Below, in pieces: positions 32,971-41,193 of a DNA stretch of 60,700 bases. The first letter of the stretch is position 1. The number at the start of each line of letters is the position of its first letter. The position numbers and the translations under genes are program-made. Source of the stretch: a bacterium. GTDB lineage: Bacteria; Planctomycetota; UBA1135; GCA-002686595. A model generated the notes under the pieces. It did no database searches, had not been told where the DNA came from, and was given only the letters and a program-made list of their open reading frames with translations. The stretch spans positions 1 through 60,700 of the forward strand of contig JAAELL010000207.1 in the NCBI GenBank assembly GCA_024226735.1, given 5' to 3'.

Positions 32971-34532
32971 GGGGCGCTGGCGTGGGAACTGCCTGCATGC
33001 TCGTCCTGTGCGCGACGGGCCTGGTCCAGGAGTCGGCCCAGGAGCCGGTCCACGAGCCGGTCCACGAGCCGGTCCACGAGCCGGTCCACGAGCCGGTGCG
33101 CGTCGGCTCGAAGAGTTTCACGGAGTCCGTCGTCCTGGGCGAGGTCGTCCGCCAGCTGCTCGTCGCCGAGGGCTTCGAGGCGCGGCACCAGACGGAGCTG
33201 GGGGGGACGCGCATCGTGTTCGAGGCGCTGCGCGCGGGCGAGCTCGACGCGTACGTCGAGTACACGGGGACGCTGCGCGAGGAGATCTACGCGGGCCGCG
33301 ACCTGGCGGAGGATGGCGCGCTCGAGGCAGCGCTCGCCGGCGACGGCCTGCGGATCGTCGCGACGCTGGGCTTCGACAACACGTATGCACTGGCGGTGCG
33401 CGCCGACACCGCGCTCGAGCTCGAGCTCGAGACCGTGTCCGACCTCGTGCCGCACACCGGTCTCGTGTACGGGGTTGGCCACGAGTTCCTCGAACGCAGC
33501 GACGGGTGGCCAGGTCTCGCGGCGCGCTATGGCCTCGCGCCCGACTCGGTGCGTGGACTGGATCACGACCTCGCCTACCGCGCGATCGCGGTGGGGGAGA
33601 TCGGCGTGATGGACGTGTACACGACCGACGCGGACGTCGCCCACCACGACCTGTTCGTTCTGCGCGACGACCGCACGTACTTTCCGGCCTACGCTGCTGT
33701 GCTCGTCGCGCGCGAGGACCTCGATGAGCGCTGCCCCGGAGCGACCGAGGTGCTGGGACGGCTCGCGGACGCGCTCGACGAGGCGCGGATGATGGCCTTG
33801 AACGCACGCGCCAAGATCGACGGCTTGCCCGAGGACGCGGTCGCCGCGGAGTTTCTCGGGGAGGCTTTCGGGCTCGTCGGCGACGTGCGCGCCAGCTCCC
33901 TCGTCTCCCGCGTGGCACGGGCGACCGGCGAGCACATGTTCCTCGTCGGAATCTCGCTGCTCGCGGCACTCCTGGTGGGCCTCCCGCTCGGCGTGATCGC
34001 GGCGCGGCGCCGGCGCCTCGGCCGCGTCGTTCTCGCTGCCGTCGCGGTGCTGCAGACGATCCCCTCGCTCGCGATGTTCGTGTTCCTGATTCCGGCGCTC
34101 GGGATCGGCTGGCGGCCGGCGGTCGCCGTGCTGTTCCTGTACAGTCTGCTGCCGATCGTGCGCGGGACGCACGCGGGGCTACGCGGAGTGCCGCGTCCGC
34201 TGGTCGAATCGGCCGCTGCGCTCGGGCTCGGCGGCTGGGCGCGCCTGCGGCTGGTCGAGCTGCCGCTCGCCCTGCGCTCGATCCTCGCCGGGGTCCAGAC
34301 TTCGGCGGTCATTAACGTCGGCACGGCAACGATCGCGGCGTTCATTGGTGCTGACGGCTACGGCAAGGCTATCCTCTCGGGCATCCGGCGCGACGACACG
34401 GCGCAGATCATGGAGGGCGCCGTTCCCGCCGCGCTGCTCGCACTCCTCGTCCAGGGCGCGTTCGACCTCTTCGAGCGTGCTGTCCTTTCCCCGGGCCTAG
34501 CGGCCCAGAACGAACGTTCGAACGATGGATGA
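32967..34532 (+). CDS. fused substrate-binding protein and ABC permease, reversed order
   Basis: 521 aa, GTG start overlapping the ATPase stop. An N-terminal hydrophobic signal (about 8-20) is followed by an EPVH tandem-repeat linker (about 26-44) and an OpuAC/ProX-type periplasmic binding domain (VGSKSFTESVVLGEVVRQLL; then TELGGTRIVFEALRAGELDA; VEYTGTL). After about residue 315 come five to six membrane segments with the permease EAA-like motif (ESAAALGLGGWARLRLVELPLA). Known fusions such as OpuABC and EgtU place the permease first; here the binding domain comes first. Overlap with the EgtD gene is 8 nt. Confidence 0.85.
   Translation: MRGAGVGTACMLVLCATGLVQESAQEPVHEPVHEPVHEPVHEPVRVGSKSFTESVVLGEVVRQLLVAEGFEARHQTELGGTRIVFEALRAGELDAYVEYTGTLREEIYAGRDLAEDGALEAALAGDGLRIVATLGFDNTYALAVRADTALELELETVSDLVPHTGLVYGVGHEFLERSDGWPGLAARYGLAPDSVRGLDHDLAYRAIAVGEIGVMDVYTTDADVAHHDLFVLRDDRTYFPAYAAVLVAREDLDERCPGATEVLGRLADALDEARMMALNARAKIDGLPEDAVAAEFLGEAFGLVGDVRASSLVSRVARATGEHMFLVGISLLAALLVGLPLGVIAARRRRLGRVVLAAVAVLQTIPSLAMFVFLIPALGIGWRPAVAVLFLYSLLPIVRGTHAGLRGVPRPLVESAAALGLGGWARLRLVELPLALRSILAGVQTSAVINVGTATIAAFIGADGYGKAILSGIRRDDTAQIMEGAVPAALLALLVQGAFDLFERAVLSPGLAAQNERSNDG
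33042..33098 (+). repeat. 12-bp tandem repeat encoding EPVH
   Basis: Four exact copies of GAGCCGGTCCAC at 33042-33089 plus a partial fifth (GAGCCGGTG), all in frame in the fused transporter gene. They encode a periplasmic EPVH linker between the signal segment and the binding domain. Repeat number should vary by slippage without breaking the frame. The His residues might bind metal or sense pH, but a plain spacer is as likely. Confidence 0.9.
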
Positions 34533-35529
34533 CACAATCGGCATTGAGCCGTCCACTGACCTTGGCTGGGAGCGCATCACGCTGGAGCACGACGACGGCC
34601 CCGACCTCGCCGACGCCGTGAGCACCGGGCTTGGGGCCGCTTCCAAGACCCTGCCGTGCCACCTGTTCTACGACGACGAGGGCAGTTTGATCTTCGAGGA
34701 GATCTGCGCCACGCCCGAGTACTACCCGACGCGCGCGGAGCGCACGATCCTGGAGCGCGACGCGGAGAAGCTCGCCGAGGAGTTCGCCGGGTACGAGATC
34801 GTCGAGCTCGGTAGCGGGAGCGCGGAGAAGACCGAGCTCCTGCTCGCCGCGTTCTGTGAGCGCGGGCCGACCTGCTACGTGCCGATCGACATCAGCTCCG
34901 ACGCACTGGAACGCAGCGCGGCGCGCCTCACGGAGCGCTTCCCGAACCTGTCGATCACAACGATCGAGGGGGAGTACGAGGCGGCGCTCGCGGCTTCGAG
35001 CGCGCGCCGGTCCGGGCCGCGGCTCGTGCTCTTTCTCGGCTCCAACATCGGCAACTTCGGCCCCACGGAGGCCGTGAAGTTCCTCAAGCGCTTGCGCGCG
35101 CACCTCGTGCCAGGCGATGCGCTGCTGGTCGGCGTCGCCGCGCGCGGGGACCGCGAGCGGCTCGAGCCCGCCTACAACGACGCAGCGGGGGTCACGGCGC
35201 GCTTCAACAAGAACATCTTGGTGCGCATCAACCGGGAGCTCGGAGGTACCTTCGATCTCGATGCGTTCGAGCATGCGGCGCCCTACGACGAGGAGGCGGG
35301 TCGGGTCGCGATGTACCTCGTGAGTCAGCGCGCGCAGACGGTCCGCGTCGAGGCCCTGAAGCGCTCGTTCACGTTCGCCGCCGGCGAGCGGATCCATACC
35401 GAGGATTCGTACAAGTACGGCCCGGACGAGCTGGCGCAGCTCGCCGCGCGCGGTGGTTTCGAGCTCGTGCGCGTGGCGCGCGACGCCGACGAGCTCTTCG
35501 CGCTGTCTCTCCTGCGTCCCGGAGCGTGA
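34525..35529 (+). CDS. egtD: EgtD-type L-histidine N-alpha-methyltransferase
   Basis: 334 aa, close to the usual 320. It would transfer three methyl groups from SAM to histidine, giving hercynine, the first step to ergothioneine. Family motifs in order: HLFYDDEGSLIFEEICATPE, YYPTRAER, ELGSGSAEKTELLL (SAM), YVPIDIS, FLGSNIGNFGP (the Asn that contacts histidine), the AYNDAAGVTARFNKNIL stretch (the Tyr of the histidine pocket), and TEDSYKY (the Glu/Ser of the EgtD-specific pocket). It overlaps the upstream transporter by 8 nt and the downstream permease by GTGA. No egtB or egtE is in the window, so later steps are encoded elsewhere or the product is hercynine. Confidence 0.88.
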   Translation: MDDTIGIEPSTDLGWERITLEHDDGPDLADAVSTGLGAASKTLPCHLFYDDEGSLIFEEICATPEYYPTRAERTILERDAEKLAEEFAGYEIVELGSGSAEKTELLLAAFCERGPTCYVPIDISSDALERSAARLTERFPNLSITTIEGEYEAALAASSARRSGPRLVLFLGSNIGNFGPTEAVKFLKRLRAHLVPGDALLVGVAARGDRERLEPAYNDAAGVTARFNKNILVRINRELGGTFDLDAFEHAAPYDEEAGRVAMYLVSQRAQTVRVEALKRSFTFAAGERIHTEDSYKYGPDELAQLAARGGFELVRVARDADELFALSLLRPGA

Positions 35530-36899
35530 GGTTGGGCCTGCTCGCTCGCTTCGAGATCGAGCAGGCCGGCTCGACCGTGCGGCGAGAGATCGTCGCCGGT
35601 CTGGTCACGTTCTCGACGCTGTCGTACATCCTCTTCGTTCAGCCCGCGGTGCTATCGCACCCCGCGTGCGGGATGGATCCGGCGGGCGTGCTCTTTGCCA
35701 CGTGCGTCGCCTCGGGCGTCGCGTGCCTCTTGATGGGCTTCTTCGCGAACCACCCGTTCGCGCTCGCGCCCGCGATGGGCCACAACTTCTTCTTCGTCTT
35801 CACGGTGTGCGCCGGGATGGGGATGCGCTGGCAGGAGGCCCTGGCCGCGAACTTCATCGCGGGACTGGGGCTGCTCGCGCTGACGCCGACGCGGCTGCGC
35901 GAGCGCGTGATGGCGTCGATCCCCGTGCCGCTCGCAGCCGGCACCGCGGCGGGGATCGGGCTCTTGATCGCCGTGGTCGGCCTGCAGTGGGGCGGGATCC
36001 TGCAGGCACACCCCGTGACGTTCGTCCAGCTCGGGGAACTCGGTGCGCCGGTCGCCCTGCTCTCCCTGTTCGGCCTCCTCGTGTGCGCTGTGCTCGTCAC
36101 GCGCCGCATTCCCGCCGCGATCCTCATCGGGATCCTCACGACCGCGGCGGCCGGTCTGGCGGCGACGCGGCTCTTCGACCTCGCGACTCCGCTCGTCGCG
36201 TTCAGCGGCGTGATCGGTGCGCCGCCCTCGCCGGTGGGCACGGCCGGTGAGCTCGACTTCGCAGGCTTGTTCGCGCACCCCGCCCGCACGTGGCTGACGG
36301 TGATCGCTGTCCTGTTCCTGCTGGACCTCTTCGATTCGGTCGGCTCGCTGCTCGGACTCGGCCGCCAGGCTGGCCTGATGCGGAACGGGGAGCTGCCGCG
36401 CGCGAAGGCGGCGCTCGCCTCCGATGCCGCCGCCACGACGCTCGGCGCGGGCCTCGGAACGAGCACCGTCACGACCTACGTCGAGAGCGCCGCGGGCATC
36501 GCGGCGGGGGGACGCACGGGACTGACCGCCGTCGTCGTGGGCCTGGGGTTCTTCGCCGCGCTCTTCTTCTTCCCCCTGTTCGAGATGATCGGTGCGGGCG
36601 TGGTGGTCGCGAGCGAGCCCGCGCTCGTCGTGCGCTACCCCGTGATCGCCCCGGTCTTGATCCTGATCGGCGCGCTGATGATCGGCGCGCTGAAGGATGT
36701 GGACTGGGACGAGCCGAGCGACGCGATTCCCGCCTTCTTGACGGCGCTGCTCATGCCGCTGACGTTCTCGATCACCGACGGACTCGCCTGGGGTTTCATC
36801 GGCTACTCGCTGCTCGGGCTCGTGCGTGGGCGGCAGATCCCGACGCTGGTGCACGGGATCTCCGTGCTCTTCGTGCTGCGCTATGCGCTGCTTTCATGA
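35526..36899 (+). CDS. NCS2 (AzgA-like) purine permease
   Basis: 457 aa, GTG start overlapping the egtD stop. Twelve or so hydrophobic segments with AzgA-subfamily signatures: EIVAGLVTFSTLSYILFVQP, GFFANHPFALAPAMGHNFFF, and LDLFDSVGSLLGLGRQAG, then TSTVTTYVESAAGIAAGGRTG. Known AzgA proteins import adenine, guanine or hypoxanthine with protons. Co-translation with egtD is unexplained; it could carry a purine or an imidazole compound such as a histidine derivative. The 3' end overlaps the convergent rimI gene by 19 nt. Confidence 0.88.
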   Translation: MRLGLLARFEIEQAGSTVRREIVAGLVTFSTLSYILFVQPAVLSHPACGMDPAGVLFATCVASGVACLLMGFFANHPFALAPAMGHNFFFVFTVCAGMGMRWQEALAANFIAGLGLLALTPTRLRERVMASIPVPLAAGTAAGIGLLIAVVGLQWGGILQAHPVTFVQLGELGAPVALLSLFGLLVCAVLVTRRIPAAILIGILTTAAAGLAATRLFDLATPLVAFSGVIGAPPSPVGTAGELDFAGLFAHPARTWLTVIAVLFLLDLFDSVGSLLGLGRQAGLMRNGELPRAKAALASDAAATTLGAGLGTSTVTTYVESAAGIAAGGRTGLTAVVVGLGFFAALFFFPLFEMIGAGVVVASEPALVVRYPVIAPVLILIGALMIGALKDVDWDEPSDAIPAFLTALLMPLTFSITDGLAWGFIGYSLLGLVRGRQIPTLVHGISVLFVLRYALLS

Positions 36900-37336
36900 G
36901 GCCAAAGCTCGCGCCGCATGAGGTAGCCGTCCTCGTTCCCGTAGTGCTCGCGGAGGATCTCGACCGCGCGGTAGCCGGCCTTGCGGTACAGGAGCTGGGC
37001 CGCAAGGTTCGTCTCGCGCACCTCGAGCTCGATGCGGGGCCGCCTCTGGGCCTTGGCCAGCGCCTCGATCTTGCCCAACAGAAACCGAGCCACGCCGCGG
37101 CGTCGGAAGACGGGGTCGACCGCCAGGTTGAGCACACGCAGTCGCTGCGAGTCCAGCTCGACCACGTAGAAGCCGCACGTCAGCCTGCGGTACGCGACGA
37201 TGAACGCGCGCACGCCATCCATGGCCAAGAAGCGCTGGAACTCCGTGTCCGTCCATGCGCTCGGGAAGCACTCCTGCTCGATTCGGAGCACCTCCTCGAG
37301 GTCGACGTGGTGCAATGCGCGGACGGAGAGCTTCAT
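36881..37336 (-). CDS. rimI: RimI-type GNAT acetyltransferase
   Basis: 151 aa from the ATG at 37336 (MKLSVRALHHVDLEEVLRIE); the longer frame adds a low-quality 19-residue extension. It matches ribosomal-protein S18 alanine acetyltransferase: EQECFPSAWTDTEF near the N-terminus, the acetyl-CoA motif LNLAVDPVFRRRGVARFLL, then LEVRETNLAAQLLYRKAGY and EDGYLM. GNAT paralogues are hard to tell apart, so the symbol is likely but not certain. A TATTAT box on the minus strand near 37400 could be its -10 element. Confidence 0.8.
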   Translation of the reverse strand: MKLSVRALHHVDLEEVLRIEQECFPSAWTDTEFQRFLAMDGVRAFIVAYRRLTCGFYVVELDSQRLRVLNLAVDPVFRRRGVARFLLGKIEALAKAQRRPRIELEVRETNLAAQLLYRKAGYRAVEILREHYGNEDGYLMRRELWPHESSA

Positions 37337-37402
37337 GGCTGAACGACATAGGCCACCTACCAACCGTGTTCTACCGCTTCGGAGCAGCCCCACTATAATA
37401 CG

Positions 37403-37438
37403 AGCCCCCGCGACGAATTTTCCTTCGTCGCGGGGGCT
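37403..37438 (-). terminator. perfect 15-bp hairpin between two minus-strand genes
   Basis: AGCCCCCGCGACGAA (37403-37417) pairs exactly with TTCGTCGCGGGGGCT (37424-37438) around a 6-nt loop. It lies 86 nt past the stop of the Arg/Tyr/His-rich protein gene and upstream of rimI. A second, 8-bp foldback (TCAACGGC/GCCGTTGA, near 37494-37513) is closer to the stop. The large hairpin has the shape of a terminator but is followed by CGTATTAT rather than a U-run; that AT-rich patch may instead be the rimI promoter. Confidence 0.6.
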
Positions 37439-37524
37439 ACGACCGGGAGGGCCCCATCCACCTCGCCCCGCCCGGTGCTCTTGCGCGCGGTCTCAACGGC
37501 GTCAGCCGTTGAACCCAGGGACAA

Positions 37525-37983
37525 CTAACGGCTGCAGATCAGGCGGCGCGGGACCCAGGCGCGGCGGTAGCGGGTCTCGTTGTAGCCGGGGTTCTGGATC
37601 GTCTCGTAGTGCGCGGATCGGATGACTTGGCGTCGGGTCACCCCACACTCGTCGGTGTAGTAGTCGTACTCGGCCGGCACCCAGACGCGGCGGTAGTCGC
37701 CCGGCACCCAGACCTCGTAGGGACGGTTCTCGTAGTAGCCGCCATTGCAGTAGCACGCGTCGCCGTGGCGGTGGCGGTATCCGAGGTGGACGCGGCGCTG
37801 GCCGTGGCGGCGGCTCTCGTGGCGACGGTACGGTCGGCGGTTGCGCGTGCCGAAGTCGACGGAGACGTGACCATGCTTGGTCTTCTTGCCGATCGAGAAG
37901 TTCCACTCCTGTGCGCTAGCGGTCGGGGCCCCGATGGCGAGGGCGGCGATCAGAGCGGTGAGTCGTTTGCAGTGTCGAAGCAT
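37525..37983 (-). CDS. secreted Arg/Tyr/His-rich small protein
   Basis: 152 aa from the ATG at 37983, signal peptide MLRHCKRLTALIAALAIGAPTASAQ. The mature part is unusually rich in Arg, Tyr, His and Trp. It has a basic middle (RRPYRRHESRRHGQRRVHLG) and a C-terminal stretch of YxxVWVPGDYRRVWVPAEY type that recurs in planctomycete secreted proteins. Cys residues (CYC, ECG, IC) may form disulfides. No catalytic motif; it may bind nucleic acid, metal or acidic polysaccharide outside the cell. It is divergent from the next gene with 217 nt between. Confidence 0.65.
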   Translation of the reverse strand: MLRHCKRLTALIAALAIGAPTASAQEWNFSIGKKTKHGHVSVDFGTRNRRPYRRHESRRHGQRRVHLGYRHRHGDACYCNGGYYENRPYEVWVPGDYRRVWVPAEYDYYTDECGVTRRQVIRSAHYETIQNPGYNETRYRRAWVPRRLICSR

Positions 37984-38162
37984 GGTCGATTCCTTTCGTT
38001 GCTCGGCGCGGCGGCGCCGTTGTGGGGAATAGAGCACATGCCGTTCCAAGCCGTGCCAACGGGGCAAAAAGGCCTCCACTGGCCCGTGAGAGGGGTTTCG
38101 GCCCCTGATTTGGGTCTACAAGACTCGAACGTTGCCCGGTGGACGGAGCCGCCCGTGGACGC

Positions 38163-38182
38163 TGTGTCCCTCCTGGGACACA
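38163..38182. promoter_or_regulatory. 8-bp palindrome upstream of the membrane SAM-enzyme gene
   Basis: TGTGTCCC at 38163-38170 and GGGACACA at 38175-38182 form a perfect inverted repeat around TCCT, 18 nt before the ATG at 38201. The position fits an operator or a 5'-leader hairpin. No regulator is known for it. Confidence 0.4.
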
Positions 38183-38200
38183 CCGTATCCTGCCCGCCAC

Positions 38201-40579
38201 ATGGGTGAGGAACAGCGCGAGCGACGCACGGCGATGGTCGTGATCTTCCTGGTCGCGTGCGCGAGCCTGGTGTGGGAAGTCCTCTTGACCCGCGTCTGTG
38301 CCCTGCGGCTGGCGTTCCACTACAGCTACCTGGTGATCAGCAACGGGCTGCTCGCGATCGGGGCCAGCGGCTCGGTTCTCTTCCTGTTGCAGAGCCGGCT
38401 CGAGCGCGATCCACGTGGCTTCACGCGCCGCGCCTGCTTGGGTTTCTGGCTCTCGCTGCCGGGCACGTGGGCATTCCTGCTCGCCTACCCCGTGCCCGGC
38501 GAGGTGCGCGTCGGCGATCCCGCGGTCTTCGCCTCGTTCCTCTTCTACAACCTCGTCGCGGCGGTGCCGTTCTTCTTCGCCGGCCTGGCGATCGGCGCCA
38601 TCCTCGCGACGCACGTCGCGCGCGCAGGCAGGGTGTACGCCGCTGATCTCGTGGGCGCGGGCTTCGGCTGCCTCGTGTGCCCGTTCGGGCTCTGGTGGGC
38701 GGGTGCGGGCGGTGCGGCTTCGCTGGCGTTCCTGCTCGCGGGCCTCGCGTTTGCCGCGCTCGTCGCGGACGCCAGGTGGCGCACCCTGTTCGTCGTGCTG
38801 CTCGTGGCCGTCGCGTCCGTCGGAGTCGCGCGCCTCGATTCCGCGTTCCCCGTGCCGAGCAAGACCGCGGTCGCCGTGACCGAGGACAAGTCCGTGTCGA
38901 CCGGCGATGGCGTCCTGTACTCGCGCTGGAGCGCGATCAGCCGCGTCGATCTCTACCCGGTGCCCGCGGGCGAGCGCGAGCTCTTCGGGCTCGGCCGCGC
39001 CGGCGCGGCATTTCCGATCCCGTTCCAGCGCTTCCTCCTGCAGGACGGGGATGCGGGCACGTACGTGACCGACTTCACCCGGGAGCCCGCGGGGCTCGAG
39101 GCGCTCGAGCGCAGCACGTACGCCGCCGCGTGTGCGCTGACCGACGCGCCGCGCGTGCTCGTGATCGGTGTCGGCGGTGGGCACGACGTGTGGGCGGCGC
39201 TCTCGATGGGGGCGCGCTCGGTGCGCGGCTACGAGCTGAACCGCCAGATCCTCGACGTGCACCGGGGCGTCGCGAGCGAGCTGTCGCGCGGCCTCGTCGA
39301 CGACGAGCGTGTCGAGCTTGTGCATGGCGAGGGGCGCGCTGGGTTGATGCGCGACGAGCAAACGTACGACGTCGTGCAGATGTCGGGCATCGACACCTGG
39401 ACGGCGCTCGCGTCGGGGGGCTACATGCTCGCCGAGAACTACCTCTACACCGTCGAGGCGATGCGCGACATGCTGGCACGTCTCGCGGATGGCGGGCTCC
39501 TGCAGATCACGCGCTACGCGCAGGAGGTCGAGCCGCTGCGTCTGCTCGTGAACTTCGAGCGGGCGCGCGGCGATACGGGCACGCCGCTGCGGGACTCGGT
39601 CGTCTTGTTGCACACCTCGCCCTTCGTGACGGCACTCTTCAAGAAGGGAGCGTTCAGCGCAGCGGACCTGAGCCGCCTCGACGCGTTCTTGGACCGCGCG
39701 GGTATCACGGCCGTCTGCCGGCCGGACCAGCGCACCGGGAACATCTTCGACGCGTTCTTGAGGGACGAGGATCGCGCCGGGTTCGTGCGCGATGCGTCAG
39801 TCGATCTGTCGCCGACGACCGACGACCGACCGTACTTCTTCCACTTCTCGCGCTGGCGCGACCCGCTGGCGACCGCGGCGACGGTCGACGCGCCGGCGCC
39901 GGTGACCCAGGGCAACCCGCTGTTCCTGCTCGGACAGCTCGCCTTCAGTCTGCTCGCGGCGGGGGTGCTGATTCTGGGGCCGCTCTTGGTCGAGCGCGTG
40001 CGCGGCGCGGGCGAGCCGCTCGCTCTGCGCGCGGCCGCCGCGCCACTCGGCTATTTCGCCGGGGTCGGGCTCGGGTTCATCGGCATCGAGATCGCGCTGA
40101 TGCAGAAGCTCGTGTTGGCCCTCGGCCATCCACTCTTCTCGATCACGGTGACGCTCTTCGCCGTGCTCGTGTTCTCGGGGCTCGGCAGCTTTCTTTCCCA
40201 GCGCCTCGTGCCGCCGGGCTCCGCACGCATCCTGCTCGTCCCTCCTGGCCTCGCCGTGCTCCTCGCCGCCTTCGCGATCGCCGTGCCCGAGCTGGCGCCT
40301 GCGCTCGCACGCGCCGCGCCGCCCGTGCGCTTCCTCTCGGCGGCCGCGCTCGTCGCGCCGATCGCCATCTTGCTCGGCGTGCCCTTTGCGTGGGGCTTGC
40401 GTACGCTCTCGAGCCGGGCGCCGCAGCTCGTGCCGTGGGCGTGGGCGGTGAACGCGGCCTTCTCGGTCGTGGGCTCGATTCTGACCGTCGTCCTTTCGAT
40501 GAACTTCGGCTTCCGCGCCGTCTTCGTCACCTCAGTCGTCGTCTACGCCCTGACCCTGCCCCTCTTGCGCCGATCGTGA
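38201..40579 (+). CDS. polytopic membrane protein with spermidine-synthase-like domain
   Basis: 792 aa from the ATG at 38201 (MGEEQRERRTAMVVIFL). About six membrane segments in residues 12-225, then a cytosolic or periplasmic Rossmann methyltransferase-like domain (about 225-560) with VLVIGVGGGHDVWAALSMGA, VRGYELNRQI, VVQMSGIDTW and a GYMLAENYLYT stretch, then six to seven more segments. The soluble domain resembles spermidine synthases, but the polyamine-binding Asp pattern is not clear, so the reaction is unknown. Such fused proteins are common in Planctomycetota and delta-proteobacteria. It overlaps the next gene by TGATG. Confidence 0.75.
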   Translation: MGEEQRERRTAMVVIFLVACASLVWEVLLTRVCALRLAFHYSYLVISNGLLAIGASGSVLFLLQSRLERDPRGFTRRACLGFWLSLPGTWAFLLAYPVPGEVRVGDPAVFASFLFYNLVAAVPFFFAGLAIGAILATHVARAGRVYAADLVGAGFGCLVCPFGLWWAGAGGAASLAFLLAGLAFAALVADARWRTLFVVLLVAVASVGVARLDSAFPVPSKTAVAVTEDKSVSTGDGVLYSRWSAISRVDLYPVPAGERELFGLGRAGAAFPIPFQRFLLQDGDAGTYVTDFTREPAGLEALERSTYAAACALTDAPRVLVIGVGGGHDVWAALSMGARSVRGYELNRQILDVHRGVASELSRGLVDDERVELVHGEGRAGLMRDEQTYDVVQMSGIDTWTALASGGYMLAENYLYTVEAMRDMLARLADGGLLQITRYAQEVEPLRLLVNFERARGDTGTPLRDSVVLLHTSPFVTALFKKGAFSAADLSRLDAFLDRAGITAVCRPDQRTGNIFDAFLRDEDRAGFVRDASVDLSPTTDDRPYFFHFSRWRDPLATAATVDAPAPVTQGNPLFLLGQLAFSLLAAGVLILGPLLVERVRGAGEPLALRAAAAPLGYFAGVGLGFIGIEIALMQKLVLALGHPLFSITVTLFAVLVFSGLGSFLSQRLVPPGSARILLVPPGLAVLLAAFAIAVPELAPALARAAPPVRFLSAAALVAPIAILLGVPFAWGLRTLSSRAPQLVPWAWAVNAAFSVVGSILTVVLSMNFGFRAVFVTSVVVYALTLPLLRRS

Positions 40580-41184
40580 TGACCTTCCTGACCCGTTCGT
40601 TGCCTCTCTTCGTCGCGGCCGGGCTCGCGGCGTGCACCTCCGCTCCCGAGCGGGCGTCCGAGTCCTTTCCGCGACCGGAGGCCGACCCGAGCGTTGCGGA
40701 TCTCGAGCAGGCGCTCGGCGCGGACGAGCTGCCGCCGGAGCTCCTGCGGCTGCAGCCCTTCGTCGGCTCCTGGGACGTCGCGATCGACGGCCTGCTCGTG
40801 CCGGGCGGCGCGCTCGAGCGCCTCGGCTCGGGGAAGGCGGAGATCGACTGGCGACTCGGGGGAAGGTTCCTGCGCTGGGCGCTCACGTTCGAGCTCGACG
40901 GGACGCCGCACGAGAGTGTCGGATTCCTGTCCTGGGATGCCGAGGCCCGCGCTTACCAGTCGTTCTGGCTCTCCGACCTGTCGGGTGACATGACGCTCCT
41001 GCGCGGCCTGGGAGGCCCGCTCGGCTCCGGGCTCGTGCTGCGCGGCGAGGCGCGCGGCGCGAGCGGCATGCGCCGCATGCGCGTCGAGAAGGCGGGCGGG
41101 CTCTTGGTGGAAGGCTTCGCCAAGGACGGCGAGGGGCGCGATGTGCTCGTGCGTCGTACGCGCTATCGGCGCGTCGATCCCTGA
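40579..41184 (+). CDS. DUF1579-like lipoprotein
   Basis: 201 aa, MTFLTRSLPLFVAAGLAACTS with lipobox Cys19. The mature part has a lipocalin-like DUF1579 pattern: LQPFVGSWDVAIDGLL, WRLGGRFLRWALTFELDGTP, then ESVGFLSWDAEARAYQSFWL. Such proteins are ligand-binding barrels with no defined ligand. The start overlaps the upstream stop (TGATG), so the two are co-translated. It is convergent with the ABC-2 operon. Confidence 0.75.
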   Translation: MTFLTRSLPLFVAAGLAACTSAPERASESFPRPEADPSVADLEQALGADELPPELLRLQPFVGSWDVAIDGLLVPGGALERLGSGKAEIDWRLGGRFLRWALTFELDGTPHESVGFLSWDAEARAYQSFWLSDLSGDMTLLRGLGGPLGSGLVLRGEARGASGMRRMRVEKAGGLLVEGFAKDGEGRDVLVRRTRYRRVDP

Positions 41185-41193
41185 CGCGACGCC

